Source: an uncultured Candidatus Planktophila sp.
GTDB taxonomy: Bacteria; Actinomycetota; Actinomycetes; Nanopelagicales; Nanopelagicaceae
NCBI GenBank assembly: GCA_937975715.1
Contig: CALJUA010000030.1
Coordinates: 1-64,000 of the forward strand
Reading direction: 5' to 3'
Length of the DNA: 64,000 nt
Shown here: one piece after another, positions 20,185 through 29,800 of the stretch
Position numbering within the stretch: position 1 is the first letter of the stretch
How the letters are laid out: each line of letters opens with the position of its first letter
The notes under the pieces: generated by a model
What the model was told of the DNA's origin: nothing
Seen by the model: the letters and a program-made list of their open reading frames with translations, nothing else
The model's database searches: none
Made by a program: the position numbers and the translations under genes

Positions 20185-21045
20185 ATGTCTGATTTACACG
20201 CCATCAATGACGCGATTAATAAGCGCGCCGGAAGGAAGCTTCTTCCTTCGATTGGCGTTTCAGCAGGTCTCATCATCATTGTGTGGAGTGCGCTTGCTAC
20301 CTACCGAGTTATCTTCGCTGCAATCGTTGCTCTCGCCATGGTGCTTGGCGTTCGCGAAATGGTCAGCGCGCTCAAGCAAGTGAGCATCGAGCTCTCTTTC
20401 CCAGCACTTTCTCTCGCTTCAATAGGCATGGCATCGGCTGCATGGTTTGCAGGAGTCAACGGTCTCGCGGTTGCTACTGCTATCGCACTTCCGTGGCTCT
20501 TGGTGCTCCTACTTCCAAAAGGTCCTGAGAACTTTATTCGCAATGCATCGGCATACGCACTGACTCTTATCTACATCCCATTCCTTGCAGGTTTCTTAAT
20601 TCTTCTTGCCCGTCCACATAATGGTCTCGAGCGAGTAATGACCTTTGTTGTTCTCATTGCATGCAATGACACGTTCGCTTACCTGACGGGTCTTGCCATC
20701 GGTAAACACACGATGGCTCCAAAGATTTCACCGAAGAAGACGTGGGAAGGCTTTATGGGTTCTCTCGTCTTCACGACAGTTGCTGGCGCTTTAGCTTTTA
20801 ACTACATCCTCAACGCAGAGATGTGGATCGGCGCTCTCGCAGGTTTGTTGGTCGTTATCTCTGGAACATCAGGCGATCTCATCGAATCTGCAATCAAGCG
20901 CGACCTCGCAATAAAAGATATGGGCGACTTGCTGCCTGGTCACGGGGGAGTTCTCGACCGGATTGATTCAATTCTCTACGCCGCACCTGCTCTCTGGCTC
21001 GCACTCGAACTAGTGCGCCATGCGCAGGAATCAGGTCTCCTATGA
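20185..21045 (+). CDS. cdsA: Phosphatidate cytidylyltransferase
   Basis: 286 aa integral membrane protein with about seven or eight hydrophobic segments. It makes CDP-diacylglycerol, the precursor of phospholipids. The CTP_transf_1 signature [20 protein letters not shown] followed by GVLDRID lies near residue 238, and [16 protein letters not shown] with [15 protein letters not shown] near 160. Its stop overlaps the rlmN start (ATGA). Confidence 0.95.
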   Translation: MSDLHAINDAINKRAGRKLLPSIGVSAGLIIIVWSALATYRVIFAAIVALAMVLGVREMVSALKQVSIELSFPALSLASIGMASAAWFAGVNGLAVATAIALPWLLVLLLPKGPENFIRNASAYALTLIYIPFLAGFLILLARPHNGLERVMTFVVLIACNDTFAYLTGLAIGKHTMAPKISPKKTWEGFMGSLVFTTVAGALAFNYILNAEMWIGALAGLLVVISGTSGDLIESAIKRDLAIKDMGDLLPGHGGVLDRIDSILYAAPALWLALELVRHAQESGLL

Positions 21046-22169
21046 GCCGCACCAATGAAGAGCTCAAATTAATCTTCGACGAACCAGTACAAAAGAAGAA
21101 GGCGCCAAAGCATCTGGCTGATTTTGCGCCAGCAGACCGAAAGAACTTTGCGAAAGAATTGGGCTTCCAACCTTTCCGCGCCGCACAAGTTGCCACTCAC
21201 TATTTCTCACACCTCAATAACGATCCATCCACATGGACCGATATCCCTGCTGCAGAACGCCAAGCAATTGCCGATGCACTGACCCCACAGTTGATGACTC
21301 TTGTCACCACTCGCACAACAGATGGCGGCATGACTCGCAAAGATTTGTGGAAATTGCACGACGGTACTCTCGTTGAATCTGTCCTTATGCGTTACTCAGA
21401 TCGCACCACTGTATGTATCTCATCTCAGGCGGGATGTGGAATGAATTGCCCATTCTGTGCAACAGGACAGGGCGGCCTTAAGCGCAACCTCACCGCTGCA
21501 GAAATTACAGATCAAATCGTTGCCGCAGCTCGCGCATGTGCCAATGGTGAGCTTCCAGGAGGACCAACTCGACTCTCCAATATTGTCTTTATGGGAATGG
21601 GAGAACCCCTCGCTAACTACAACGCAGTGATTCGCACATTGCATAACATCACCGATGCAAATCCAGATGGACTTGGTATCTCTGCTCGCTCCGTGACGGT
21701 CTCAACGGTTGGTCTTGTCAATGGCGTTGAGAAATTGATGGAAGAGGGAATCAACTGCACGCTCGCAATATCTCTTCACACACCAGATGACGAACTTCGC
21801 GACTCACTAGTCCCCATCAATAACCGATTTCCAGTTCGTGAGATTCTCGCTGCAGCAGATGCATACGAGAAGAAGACCGGACGTCGTTACTCAATCGAGT
21901 ACGCACTCATTCGCGATATCAATGATCAAGCTTGGCGAGCAGATCTCCTTGGCCGTCTTCTCAAGAACCGAGCCGCTCACGTCAATTTGATTCCACTTAA
22001 CCCAACCCCTGGCTCTAAATGGACCGCGTCTCGCCGGGAAGATGAGGAAGAGTTCGTCCGCGTTCTTGAGTCTTACGGAGTCCCCGTCACCGTCCGCGAT
22101 ACCCGCGGCCGCGAAATCGATGGCGCTTGTGGCCAACTAGCAGCTTCAGAATCTGCCGCTCAGGCTTAA
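21042..22169 (+). CDS. rlmN: Dual-specificity RNA methyltransferase RlmN
   Basis: 375 aa. A radical SAM enzyme that methylates C2 of A2503 in 23S rRNA and A37 of some tRNAs. The radical SAM cysteines lie in [19 protein letters not shown] (~130), with [12 protein letters not shown] (~183). The catalytic Cys near the C-terminus lies in [15 protein letters not shown] (~355). An ATGA overlap links it to cdsA. It marks the left edge of the surface-protein insertion: in many actinobacteria dxr would follow soon after. Confidence 0.96.
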   Translation: MSRTNEELKLIFDEPVQKKKAPKHLADFAPADRKNFAKELGFQPFRAAQVATHYFSHLNNDPSTWTDIPAAERQAIADALTPQLMTLVTTRTTDGGMTRKDLWKLHDGTLVESVLMRYSDRTTVCISSQAGCGMNCPFCATGQGGLKRNLTAAEITDQIVAAARACANGELPGGPTRLSNIVFMGMGEPLANYNAVIRTLHNITDANPDGLGISARSVTVSTVGLVNGVEKLMEEGINCTLAISLHTPDDELRDSLVPINNRFPVREILAAADAYEKKTGRRYSIEYALIRDINDQAWRADLLGRLLKNRAAHVNLIPLNPTPGSKWTASRREDEEEFVRVLESYGVPVTVRDTRGREIDGACGQLAASESAAQA

Positions 22170-22193
22170 CTTTTCTTCCTTAGACCTTCAGCC

Positions 22194-22199
22194 TAAAAT
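22194..22199 (+). promoter_or_regulatory. -10 element before first giant surface gene
   Basis: TAAAAT lies 9 nt before the ATG at 22209, and no ribosome-binding site is visible between. No clear -35 is seen. Confidence 0.35.
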
Positions 22200-22208
22200 C
22201 TCCACACC

Positions 22209-25200
22209 ATGAAGTCATCCCGCCTGAGCCCTGCACGTATTGCCCGCTCGGTCGTAACCGTCTTAACTCTGACTCTCATCCAAACCGTGGGAAGCCCCAT
22301 GATCAATCTTGCAACCCCACAGGCAAGTGCAGCCACTCTTTACGACAATAGATCGAACTTCCAGCAGTGGGAAACGTGGAGAACTTCTGCGAACCATCCG
22401 ATCTACGATGCTGAAACCACTAATCAGATTTCATCCAATGATCAGGCATTCGAGCTCACGCCGAATTTGCAAAGTAAAACCGGATTTATCTGGAATACCC
22501 AAACAGTCTCCCTCTCCCGTGATTTTTCTCTTTCAGCTTGGTATTACTTAGGTGCAAGTGATGCTGGAGCTGATGGAATAGTTTTTTCTATGCGCCCGTT
22601 GGTCGATTGGCCAAATGATGGCCTTGCTGGAGGAAATAATGGCGACTGGAGCCATTGGTCCAGCAACGAATTAAAAGTAATTCTCGATACCTATCAAAAT
22701 GGTTCTGAAATTGCGCAAGACCATATTCGAATAGTTGCTTCAAAAAATGGAACTGACACAAACTACTCTGGCTCGGGTGTGAAATTTAAGGATTGGAATG
22801 GAACAACTGTCGATGATGTTGAAAACAATACCTGGTACCCCTTAACAATTCAGTGGACAGGATCGACGCGACTGATGTCTGTTTACAGCGGGCTAAGCGC
22901 TAATTACTTGATCACTTCCGCCACTATTCCTACGACGGATTTCACTCTTTCAGAATATAACTGGGGGTGGATGGGATTCACGGGTGGAGCTTCAAATGTT
23001 CAACAAATCACAGGGGTTAACTATCACGTTGGGCCATCTGTGTCTACGACTGCTACAGATACCACAGTGACAGATGGTACTTCTGTAACTCTAACCGCGA
23101 GCTACAACTCTTCTGAATCTGCTCCAACCACTCGCTGGGAGTATTCAACCGATGGTGGTTCAACTTGGATTACCACAGGAACTACTTCTACGTCTTATAC
23201 CTTCACGGCAACCCGCACTTTGAACCAGAGGAAATATAGATTTTTTGTTTCATCGACTGCTGCTGGGGCAACCTACACAAATGCAACAACGCCGATAATT
23301 CTTACAGTTAAACCTCCACTGCTTCGAAGTGAAACAGATACAGCGATAAACACCGCCAGTACTCGATTCTTTTACGCACCAAATGCGAATTCCATTCTCC
23401 CGGGCACGATATCTACTTTAACTATGGAGGCTTGGGTTAAACCTTCTGCAACTTGTGATGGGAGTTATTACTGCTCAATTGTTGCTTCAAATAATTCTGT
23501 TTTCCTAGCCGTTTACGAAGGTAAAGTAAACTACATTATTGGCTCTGGCAGCGCTTGGTGCAGTGGGGGTGCGGTTAACGTAGCTTCTCGAGGTTTTGTT
23601 CCGTCGGGAAGATGGACGCACGTAGCCTTAGTGCGAAACTCGGTCAATGTGAAAATCTATGTAAATGGCAGCTTGGTTTCTGATGCTGATTCTTCTTGCA
23701 ATCCGACGAGTATGACTGCGCCATCCACTCAACAATTTGGCATAGGTTATCGCCACACCCTAGATCAGTATTTCTATGGAAGTATTGACGAGGCTCGAAT
23801 TTGGAATTCAGATAGGTCTGCATCAATAAGTTCAGATATGAATTCAAATGAAACTGCTACTGCCAACTTAATTGGATATTGGAATTTCAATGAAGGTTCA
23901 GGTGGAATTGCTTACAATCAAGTCCCAACAGCTAATTCTTCGAGCGATTTGATTAGTTATGGAACCGATAAGGACAACGCTGCTTTTTGGGATGCTGCCA
24001 GTATCTCGACCTCTGTTACATCCGGCCCATACACAGTTAGAACTTTTTACAGGACCTATCTCACTTCTGAAGGTGGTTGGAAGGCACCTCGTTCTGGATT
24101 GGCATCTTCAATTATTGTCGGCGGTGGTGGCGGTGGTGGCGGTGGTGGTTACGTCTCTTCCGGTGTCGGTGCCGGTGGTGGCGGTGGTGGCGGTGCAGGA
24201 GGCGCTGCTGTGCAAAACATTAATCTCGTATCAGGTTCTGTAAATGCTATTGTTGTTGGTGTAGGAGGCGCGGGTTCGCTTGGTGGAATCTCTTCAGGAG
24301 GCTGGAACGGATCGCAAGGTATTGGAGGTTCGCCATCCTCTGCTTTTCAAATTACAGCCGCTGGCGGAGGACCAGGCTACGGTGCTGGATGGAATACAAC
24401 ATCTCAGGCAACGAATTGGACTGATGGCACTGGAGGTATCGGCGGATATTCGGGAAGCAGTTTTTTAGGGGGTGCAAAGTCCGCGACAGCTGGGTATGGC
24501 GGAGCTAGTGGAGCTGGTGCTACTGCATCCGGAAGCACTCCAACTTCTATCTCTGGTGCAGTAGGAGGAAATGGGCTAATCAATAGTTATAGTGGAACTG
24601 ACTCCACATATTCTGTTGGAGGCTCTGGCGGAAACGGAAGTACCACTAGTGCCACAGGTGCAACAGGTGCCACAGGTGCCGCAAATTCAGGAAATGGTGG
24701 CGCGGGTGGAACCGGTTCGGTCGGGGGATCAACGGGCGCCGGCGGCAATGGTGGCTCTGGCATAGTAATAATACGCTGGATTACAGCCGCAAAGCCAACA
24801 TTTACCCAACCACAAGGCGATACAACAACAGCTGGACTTACAGACACCATGACAGTTTCTGCAAATCCAATCGCACCTTTAACTCGTAATTTCCAATGGC
24901 AATTCTCTACAGATACCGGCACCACCTGGAGTAATGCAAGTACTGGTTCCGGTGCAAATACTTACACCTACACAACAGCAACTTTAGAGACTAATACATC
25001 GGGAATTCGCTACCAGTACAGAGTGGTAGTAACTGATTCTGACATTGCCGGCCTGTACATCGTTGATACAAGTAGTGCGATATACCTGGTGATTAATCCA
25101 CGCATCTCATACTCAGGTAGTTATACGACCCAGAAATACGGAAGTACTCATCAGGACACTTTTACTGTTAGCAATGGAACTGGCATTAAAGCTCTTACAT

Positions 25201-26807
25201 TTATGCCTAATAACCGGACAGGAATAACGTGGGATACTTCCACCGCCAACAGTGCGCGGTTAACTATCGGCTCAGGACTTAATTATGGCACCTACTACGA
25301 AACCATCACCGCAACAGATAGCAAGGGTGCTCAGACTCTTCTGCCCCTTTCGATTGTAGTTTCAAAGGCAGACACAATTACTGTTGCGACAGGTGCATCT
25401 CTCACCACTGTTTATACGGGAATCATCGCAGGAGGTGCTCCTAAAGCCGTAATTACAGGATTGGTTGGAGCGGATACCGCAACAGTTTCTACCAATTATT
25501 ACTCAGTAACGTGCGCGCAAGGTGGTCTCTGCAAGATTGGAGATGTTGGACCTGGTGGTGGAAATATCTTCTACATTTCTGACACGGTAATTGATTCTGC
25601 AACCGGAGTCAGTTCTGGAGGTATTTACCTAGAAGCTGCTCCACGAAATTGGAATGGAGATGCAACTAACGAGGCTGGATCATCGTTCGCCTCCGTTCTT
25701 ACTTCTGTTTCCGGAACATCATCTGCAATAGGTACTGGTGCAGAGAATTCACGTCTGCTTATCGCGGCTTTGGGTACAAATGCCACCGCTGCAACACTCG
25801 CCGTCAATAAAACCTCTGGGGGAGTTAGCGATTGGTTTGTTCCATCTTATGACGAACTTACCAAGATGATTACCGTGCTTGCGCCGTTGGGCTTAGGCTC
25901 CTTTACTAATTATGCCAATCTATGGTCTTCGACCCAGAACAGCAGCGATTCCCAACGTGCAAACAATGCCTGGTCTTCGAATCCGCCGGTTCTCAATACA
26001 CTTCTTAAGACAGACAACTTTTATCTGCGTCCAATCAGAGCGTTCAGTCCAACAGTCTTTGAAACATCGACGCCGGTTGATGTAGAGACATACACTGCTA
26101 TAGGTGCAAATCTAACTTTCCTATCGGGAACATTAAGCAACTATCAAGGAATTGTCTACGAAACTTCCACCCTGAAGATCACGCAAGCGAATCAGAACAA
26201 ACTCACCCTCAACCTTTATGGCGCAGTCGCTGGCTCCCCATTTACGCTGCAAGTCGGAGGCGGATCAGGATCTGGTGAGGTAACTGAAACGGTCACAGCA
26301 GGAAGCACGGCACTCAATTGCCGCATCAGCAACCACGTTCTCTCTAATGACACACCATCGACTGAGCAGAAGAGCTGCAATATCTCTATCACCAAGGCTT
26401 CATCTCGAAACTATAAAGCCGAGACTCTTACCGCAACCGTCTACTTCATGCTCTTTGCCAATAACCAGCCAACAAGGCTCGTGGGCAGTGGTTCAACGAT
26501 TGCTATCAACGGAGCTACCTCACTCACGATTGACACCACGACCCCGCCATCAATTACAGGATTTTCCACCTTAACGCTCACACTCAGCACCAGTGATACT
26601 TTGACGATTAATGGAACCGGATTTACGGGATCGGTCACCATTAAGTTCTGGCGAAATAAAGTCATTGTGAAGAGCTCTCCCAATACAACAACGCTGCAGA
26701 TTCCTTTCTCAGAAATCGCTTCGCTGGGAGCTACCAGCGGGCGAGTAGCGGTGATTACCGCCAATGGTGAAGCGGTATCGGTCGATTCATTGACGATTAA
26801 TCCCTAA
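22209..26807 (+). CDS. Giant secreted mosaic protein A (lectin-like/LamG/Gly-rich), 1532 aa
   Basis: A Sec signal peptide (RIARSVVTVLTLTLI core, cleavage near ATPQASA|A, ~41) is followed by an L-type lectin-like β-domain (~43–273, with GADGIVFSMRP), an Ig-like domain (~276–370), a LamG/concanavalin-like domain (~371–595, TMEAWVKPS, WTHVALVRNSVNVKIYVNG, YFYGSIDEARIWN), a glycine-rich domain (~631–858), two Ig/cadherin-like modules (~858–1055), and an MBG-like domain holding a DUF1566-like insert (~1105–1285, DWFVPSYDELTKM). The C-terminal module (~1315–1530) is β-rich with an IPT/TIG-like part (TINGTGFTGSVTIKFWRNKV). No LPXTG or membrane anchor is visible, so attachment is unknown. The 3' 634 bp are identical to those of protein C. 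Likely adhesion or glycan binding; inferred. Confidence 0.85.
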   Translation: MKSSRLSPARIARSVVTVLTLTLIQTVGSPMINLATPQASAATLYDNRSNFQQWETWRTSANHPIYDAETTNQISSNDQAFELTPNLQSKTGFIWNTQTVSLSRDFSLSAWYYLGASDAGADGIVFSMRPLVDWPNDGLAGGNNGDWSHWSSNELKVILDTYQNGSEIAQDHIRIVASKNGTDTNYSGSGVKFKDWNGTTVDDVENNTWYPLTIQWTGSTRLMSVYSGLSANYLITSATIPTTDFTLSEYNWGWMGFTGGASNVQQITGVNYHVGPSVSTTATDTTVTDGTSVTLTASYNSSESAPTTRWEYSTDGGSTWITTGTTSTSYTFTATRTLNQRKYRFFVSSTAAGATYTNATTPIILTVKPPLLRSETDTAINTASTRFFYAPNANSILPGTISTLTMEAWVKPSATCDGSYYCSIVASNNSVFLAVYEGKVNYIIGSGSAWCSGGAVNVASRGFVPSGRWTHVALVRNSVNVKIYVNGSLVSDADSSCNPTSMTAPSTQQFGIGYRHTLDQYFYGSIDEARIWNSDRSASISSDMNSNETATANLIGYWNFNEGSGGIAYNQVPTANSSSDLISYGTDKDNAAFWDAASISTSVTSGPYTVRTFYRTYLTSEGGWKAPRSGLASSIIVGGGGGGGGGGYVSSGVGAGGGGGGGAGGAAVQNINLVSGSVNAIVVGVGGAGSLGGISSGGWNGSQGIGGSPSSAFQITAAGGGPGYGAGWNTTSQATNWTDGTGGIGGYSGSSFLGGAKSATAGYGGASGAGATASGSTPTSISGAVGGNGLINSYSGTDSTYSVGGSGGNGSTTSATGATGATGAANSGNGGAGGTGSVGGSTGAGGNGGSGIVIIRWITAAKPTFTQPQGDTTTAGLTDTMTVSANPIAPLTRNFQWQFSTDTGTTWSNASTGSGANTYTYTTATLETNTSGIRYQYRVVVTDSDIAGLYIVDTSSAIYLVINPRISYSGSYTTQKYGSTHQDTFTVSNGTGIKALTFMPNNRTGITWDTSTANSARLTIGSGLNYGTYYETITATDSKGAQTLLPLSIVVSKADTITVATGASLTTVYTGIIAGGAPKAVITGLVGADTATVSTNYYSVTCAQGGLCKIGDVGPGGGNIFYISDTVIDSATGVSSGGIYLEAAPRNWNGDATNEAGSSFASVLTSVSGTSSAIGTGAENSRLLIAALGTNATAATLAVNKTSGGVSDWFVPSYDELTKMITVLAPLGLGSFTNYANLWSSTQNSSDSQRANNAWSSNPPVLNTLLKTDNFYLRPIRAFSPTVFETSTPVDVETYTAIGANLTFLSGTLSNYQGIVYETSTLKITQANQNKLTLNLYGAVAGSPFTLQVGGGSGSGEVTETVTAGSTALNCRISNHVLSNDTPSTEQKSCNISITKASSRNYKAETLTATVYFMLFANNQPTRLVGSGSTIAINGATSLTIDTTTPPSITGFSTLTLTLSTSDTLTINGTGFTGSVTIKFWRNKVIVKSSPNTTTLQIPFSEIASLGATSGRVAVITANGEAVSVDSLTINP
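26152..26785 (+). repeat. 634-bp perfect direct repeat, copy 1
   Basis: Bases 26152–26785 are identical, by line-by-line comparison, to 38113–38746. The offset is 11,961 bp, a multiple of three, so both copies are read in the same frame. It encodes the last ~211 residues but a few of protein A. Identity stops sharply at both ends. Confidence 0.97.
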
Positions 26808-26816
26808 TTCCCTTGC

Positions 26817-26845
26817 TTGGGCAATGTAGGCCTGCAGTCTAGAAT
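26817..26845 (+). promoter_or_regulatory. Promoter of giant gene B (leaderless)
   Basis: TTGGGC (26817–26822), 17 nt spacer, TAGAAT (26840–26845), then 6 nt to the ATG at 26852. The message should start at or next to the start codon. Confidence 0.65.
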
Positions 26846-26851
26846 CTCACC

Positions 26852-29800
26852 ATGCGCCGAATAGCCAGATCACTCGTTGTGGTTCTGCTCTTTGGCTTTT
26901 ACCAATATGCAGCGCCCTATTCAGCGATTGCTTTAAATGCCCAATCGCCTTCATCGAATTTGACGGTTGGCACAGGAGCTTGTTCTTCGACTGTTACCGA
27001 CAATTCGACATCTGCTGTTGAAGAAGTAACCGTAGCAAATTACTGCGTGCTGAAATTCAAATCAGGAAATAATTCTTGGACCGCGCCGGCGGGCGTGAAC
27101 AATATTTGGCTGCTCGTTGTCGGAGGTGGCGGTACAGGTGGTTATGGTCGAGGTGGCGGCGGTGGCGGTGGTGGTATGTATGAAAATACTAATTTCACCG
27201 TCAGTAATCAGAGTTACTCAATTACCGTTGCAGCTACCAAAAATTCTGGAGCTTCATTTTCTGGAGCTGGAAACCAGAGTGTTTTTGGAGATTTAACTGT
27301 CAATGGCGGAGGCGGTGGCGGTTCGCACCTCGATCCAACTCCAGTTCCGTTTACGACCAGTGGCACTCCCAACGCTCTTACCGGAGCATCCGGTGGTGGT
27401 TCTGGAATGAACTACGTAAATTATTCAAATGGTGGCGGAACTGCATCGGTAATTGCGCAAACCAATGTATCTGCGAATTCCGGCGCTAACTCTGGAAGTA
27501 CCGGAAATTCAGAGCGAAATACTGGTGGCGGTGGCGGTGCTGGTGGTGCGGGCGTATCGGGCAGCGGCGGCACAACTTCCGCAACCGGTGGAACATCTCC
27601 CAATGGTGGCGCAGGTAAAGCTTCATCCATTACTGGCACCTCTACTTTTTATGCCGCAGGTGGTGGCGGTGCATCAGGTATCACCGGGGCTGAATATGCA
27701 GGAAGCTATACGACTGCTCTAGCTGGTACGGGAGGAAGCTCCATTGGTGGAAACGGTGAAAGAGTTACCGCCCTCAATACGAGTACAGCAGCAACTTCAG
27801 GTACTGCAAATACTGGATCAGGTGGAGGCGGTGGAGTAAGCGCCGGAGGAAATGGCGCCTCTGGCGTTGTCATCATTCGCTGGATTCCGGTGGCACAAAC
27901 AACGAGTCCTGCCAGTGTTTCAATTCCGGATAGCCACACAATTACCTTGTCTTATTTCGAAACAACAACCACAGGTCTCACGGTTACGCGACAATGGCAG
28001 AGTTCTACCAACGGAACTAGCTGGTCAAATGTTTCTGGGGGCTCGGGTGCAAATACTGATACCTATACGACGACGACTCTTTATTTATCGCAAACGGGAA
28101 TTCAATTTAGAGGTTCTACAACTTTTTCAGATGGAACGCTGTCATCGACTCGCTATACGAGCGCTGCCACAATCACGATTTTTACGCCACCGGGATCCGA
28201 TACTGACACGGCACTTCTTTCATCTGCTACGTCAGGGTATGCATGGACCAAAGACAATGCAGCTTTAGATATTTCAAGTGCAATCACACTCGAAGCATGG
28301 GTGTATCCAACTGCCTTTACACAAAGCGCATGGAATGTGGTCATCAACAAAGGTGCTTCATATGAGATTGGTATCACTTCTACAAATGGAACGACCGGTA
28401 CCTGGAATTATGCATTTGCATCGACCTCATCTGGACTGACAACAAGTGTCAACACAGCTATTCCAGTTGCACTGAATGAGTGGCACCACGTAGCCGTCAC
28501 TCGAGGGGCAAATTTAGCTACTGCAGATTTCTATCTCGATGGCGTAAAGGTGTATTCGGGAACCGCAGATGGTGCGTCGACATCTGGTTTATACAATTCT
28601 GCCTTTCCTCTTGCCATTGGTGCACGTACATCTGATGGCGTGACATTTACTGGGCAATTCAAAGGTCAAATCGACCATGCCATGGTTTTCAACTCAGCAC
28701 GAACTGCCGCTGAAGTGCTAGCTGATATGAATTCATATAGTGTTTCAAACTCAACAGAATTAAGAGCTTATTTTGATTTTAATGAAGGTTCTGGAACTTC
28801 TATTTATAATCGAGTTATAGGATCGCCGGCAGAGACAACGCTCACTTCAGTCTCAAGTCAGTCTTGGCCAGAAGTGAAAATTACCGATACCACAACGCTG
28901 CCTGCCTACACGATTGTTAAATTCCCAAGAACATATTTGACATCAATTGGTGGATGGCGTGTACCGGATGGAATTCCAAAAGTTTCAGCGATGGTTGTTG
29001 CTGGCGGTGGAGCAGGTGGTTCACGTGTTGGCGGTGGTGGTGGAGCAGGTGGTTACGTTTATCGAGGTGTCGTAACACTGACAGGAAATACAATTGAATC
29101 GATAACTGTTGGACAAGGTGGCGTAGGAATTCCTAACTATGCGGGCAAAAATGGTGGTAATTCTTCGCTCGGAAGCAAAATGATTGCTATTGGTGGTGGT
29201 GGTGGTGGCGCATCAAACGATAACAGCGAACGCGCAGGAAGAAACGGTGGCTCTGGCGGAGGAACTGGTGATGCAACTGGCTTCGGTACGTCAACGCAGA
29301 CCACCAGTGGTTCGAACGATGGATTGGGTTTTAGCGGTGCGCGCGGTCAAGCGGGTGGAAGTTGGAGTGCGGGCGGTGGCGGTGGCGCTACCAGCGCCGG
29401 CTTTGCAGGAGACGGATTGCTTGGCACAAATGACGGTCGCGGTGGCTCTGGAAAAATTGAAACAATTACCGGTACTGCTACTTGTTATGCGGCTGGCGGT
29501 GGCGGTGGCATATATGCAGGTTCAGGGTCTGAAGCATTCAGATCCAACCCAGGTTTGTGCACTGGTGCGGTAACAACTTCTGGTGCCGGTGCAGCCGGAT
29601 TGAAACGTGGCGCAAATGCAACATCAAATACGGGTTCTGGCGGTGGCGGTGCCGGTTATCAGACGCCTTCAACGGGATCTGATCTTGCAGGAGGTAATGG
29701 CGGTTCGGGAATTATTGTCATCCGTTGGATTACGGCCCTTAAACCAACCTATACAAAACCCGCAAATACAACACTAGATGTAGGCCAAACGGAAACATTT

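Noticed and set aside
24118..24205. GGTGGC runs as tandem DNA repeats or a CRISPR-like array
   Set aside because: They are in-frame polyglycine codons of irregular length without spacers.
27421..27939. Proline-rich minus-strand frames in the giant genes
   Set aside because: They are complements of glycine codon runs (GGT/GGC read backwards) and recur at every glycine-rich domain.
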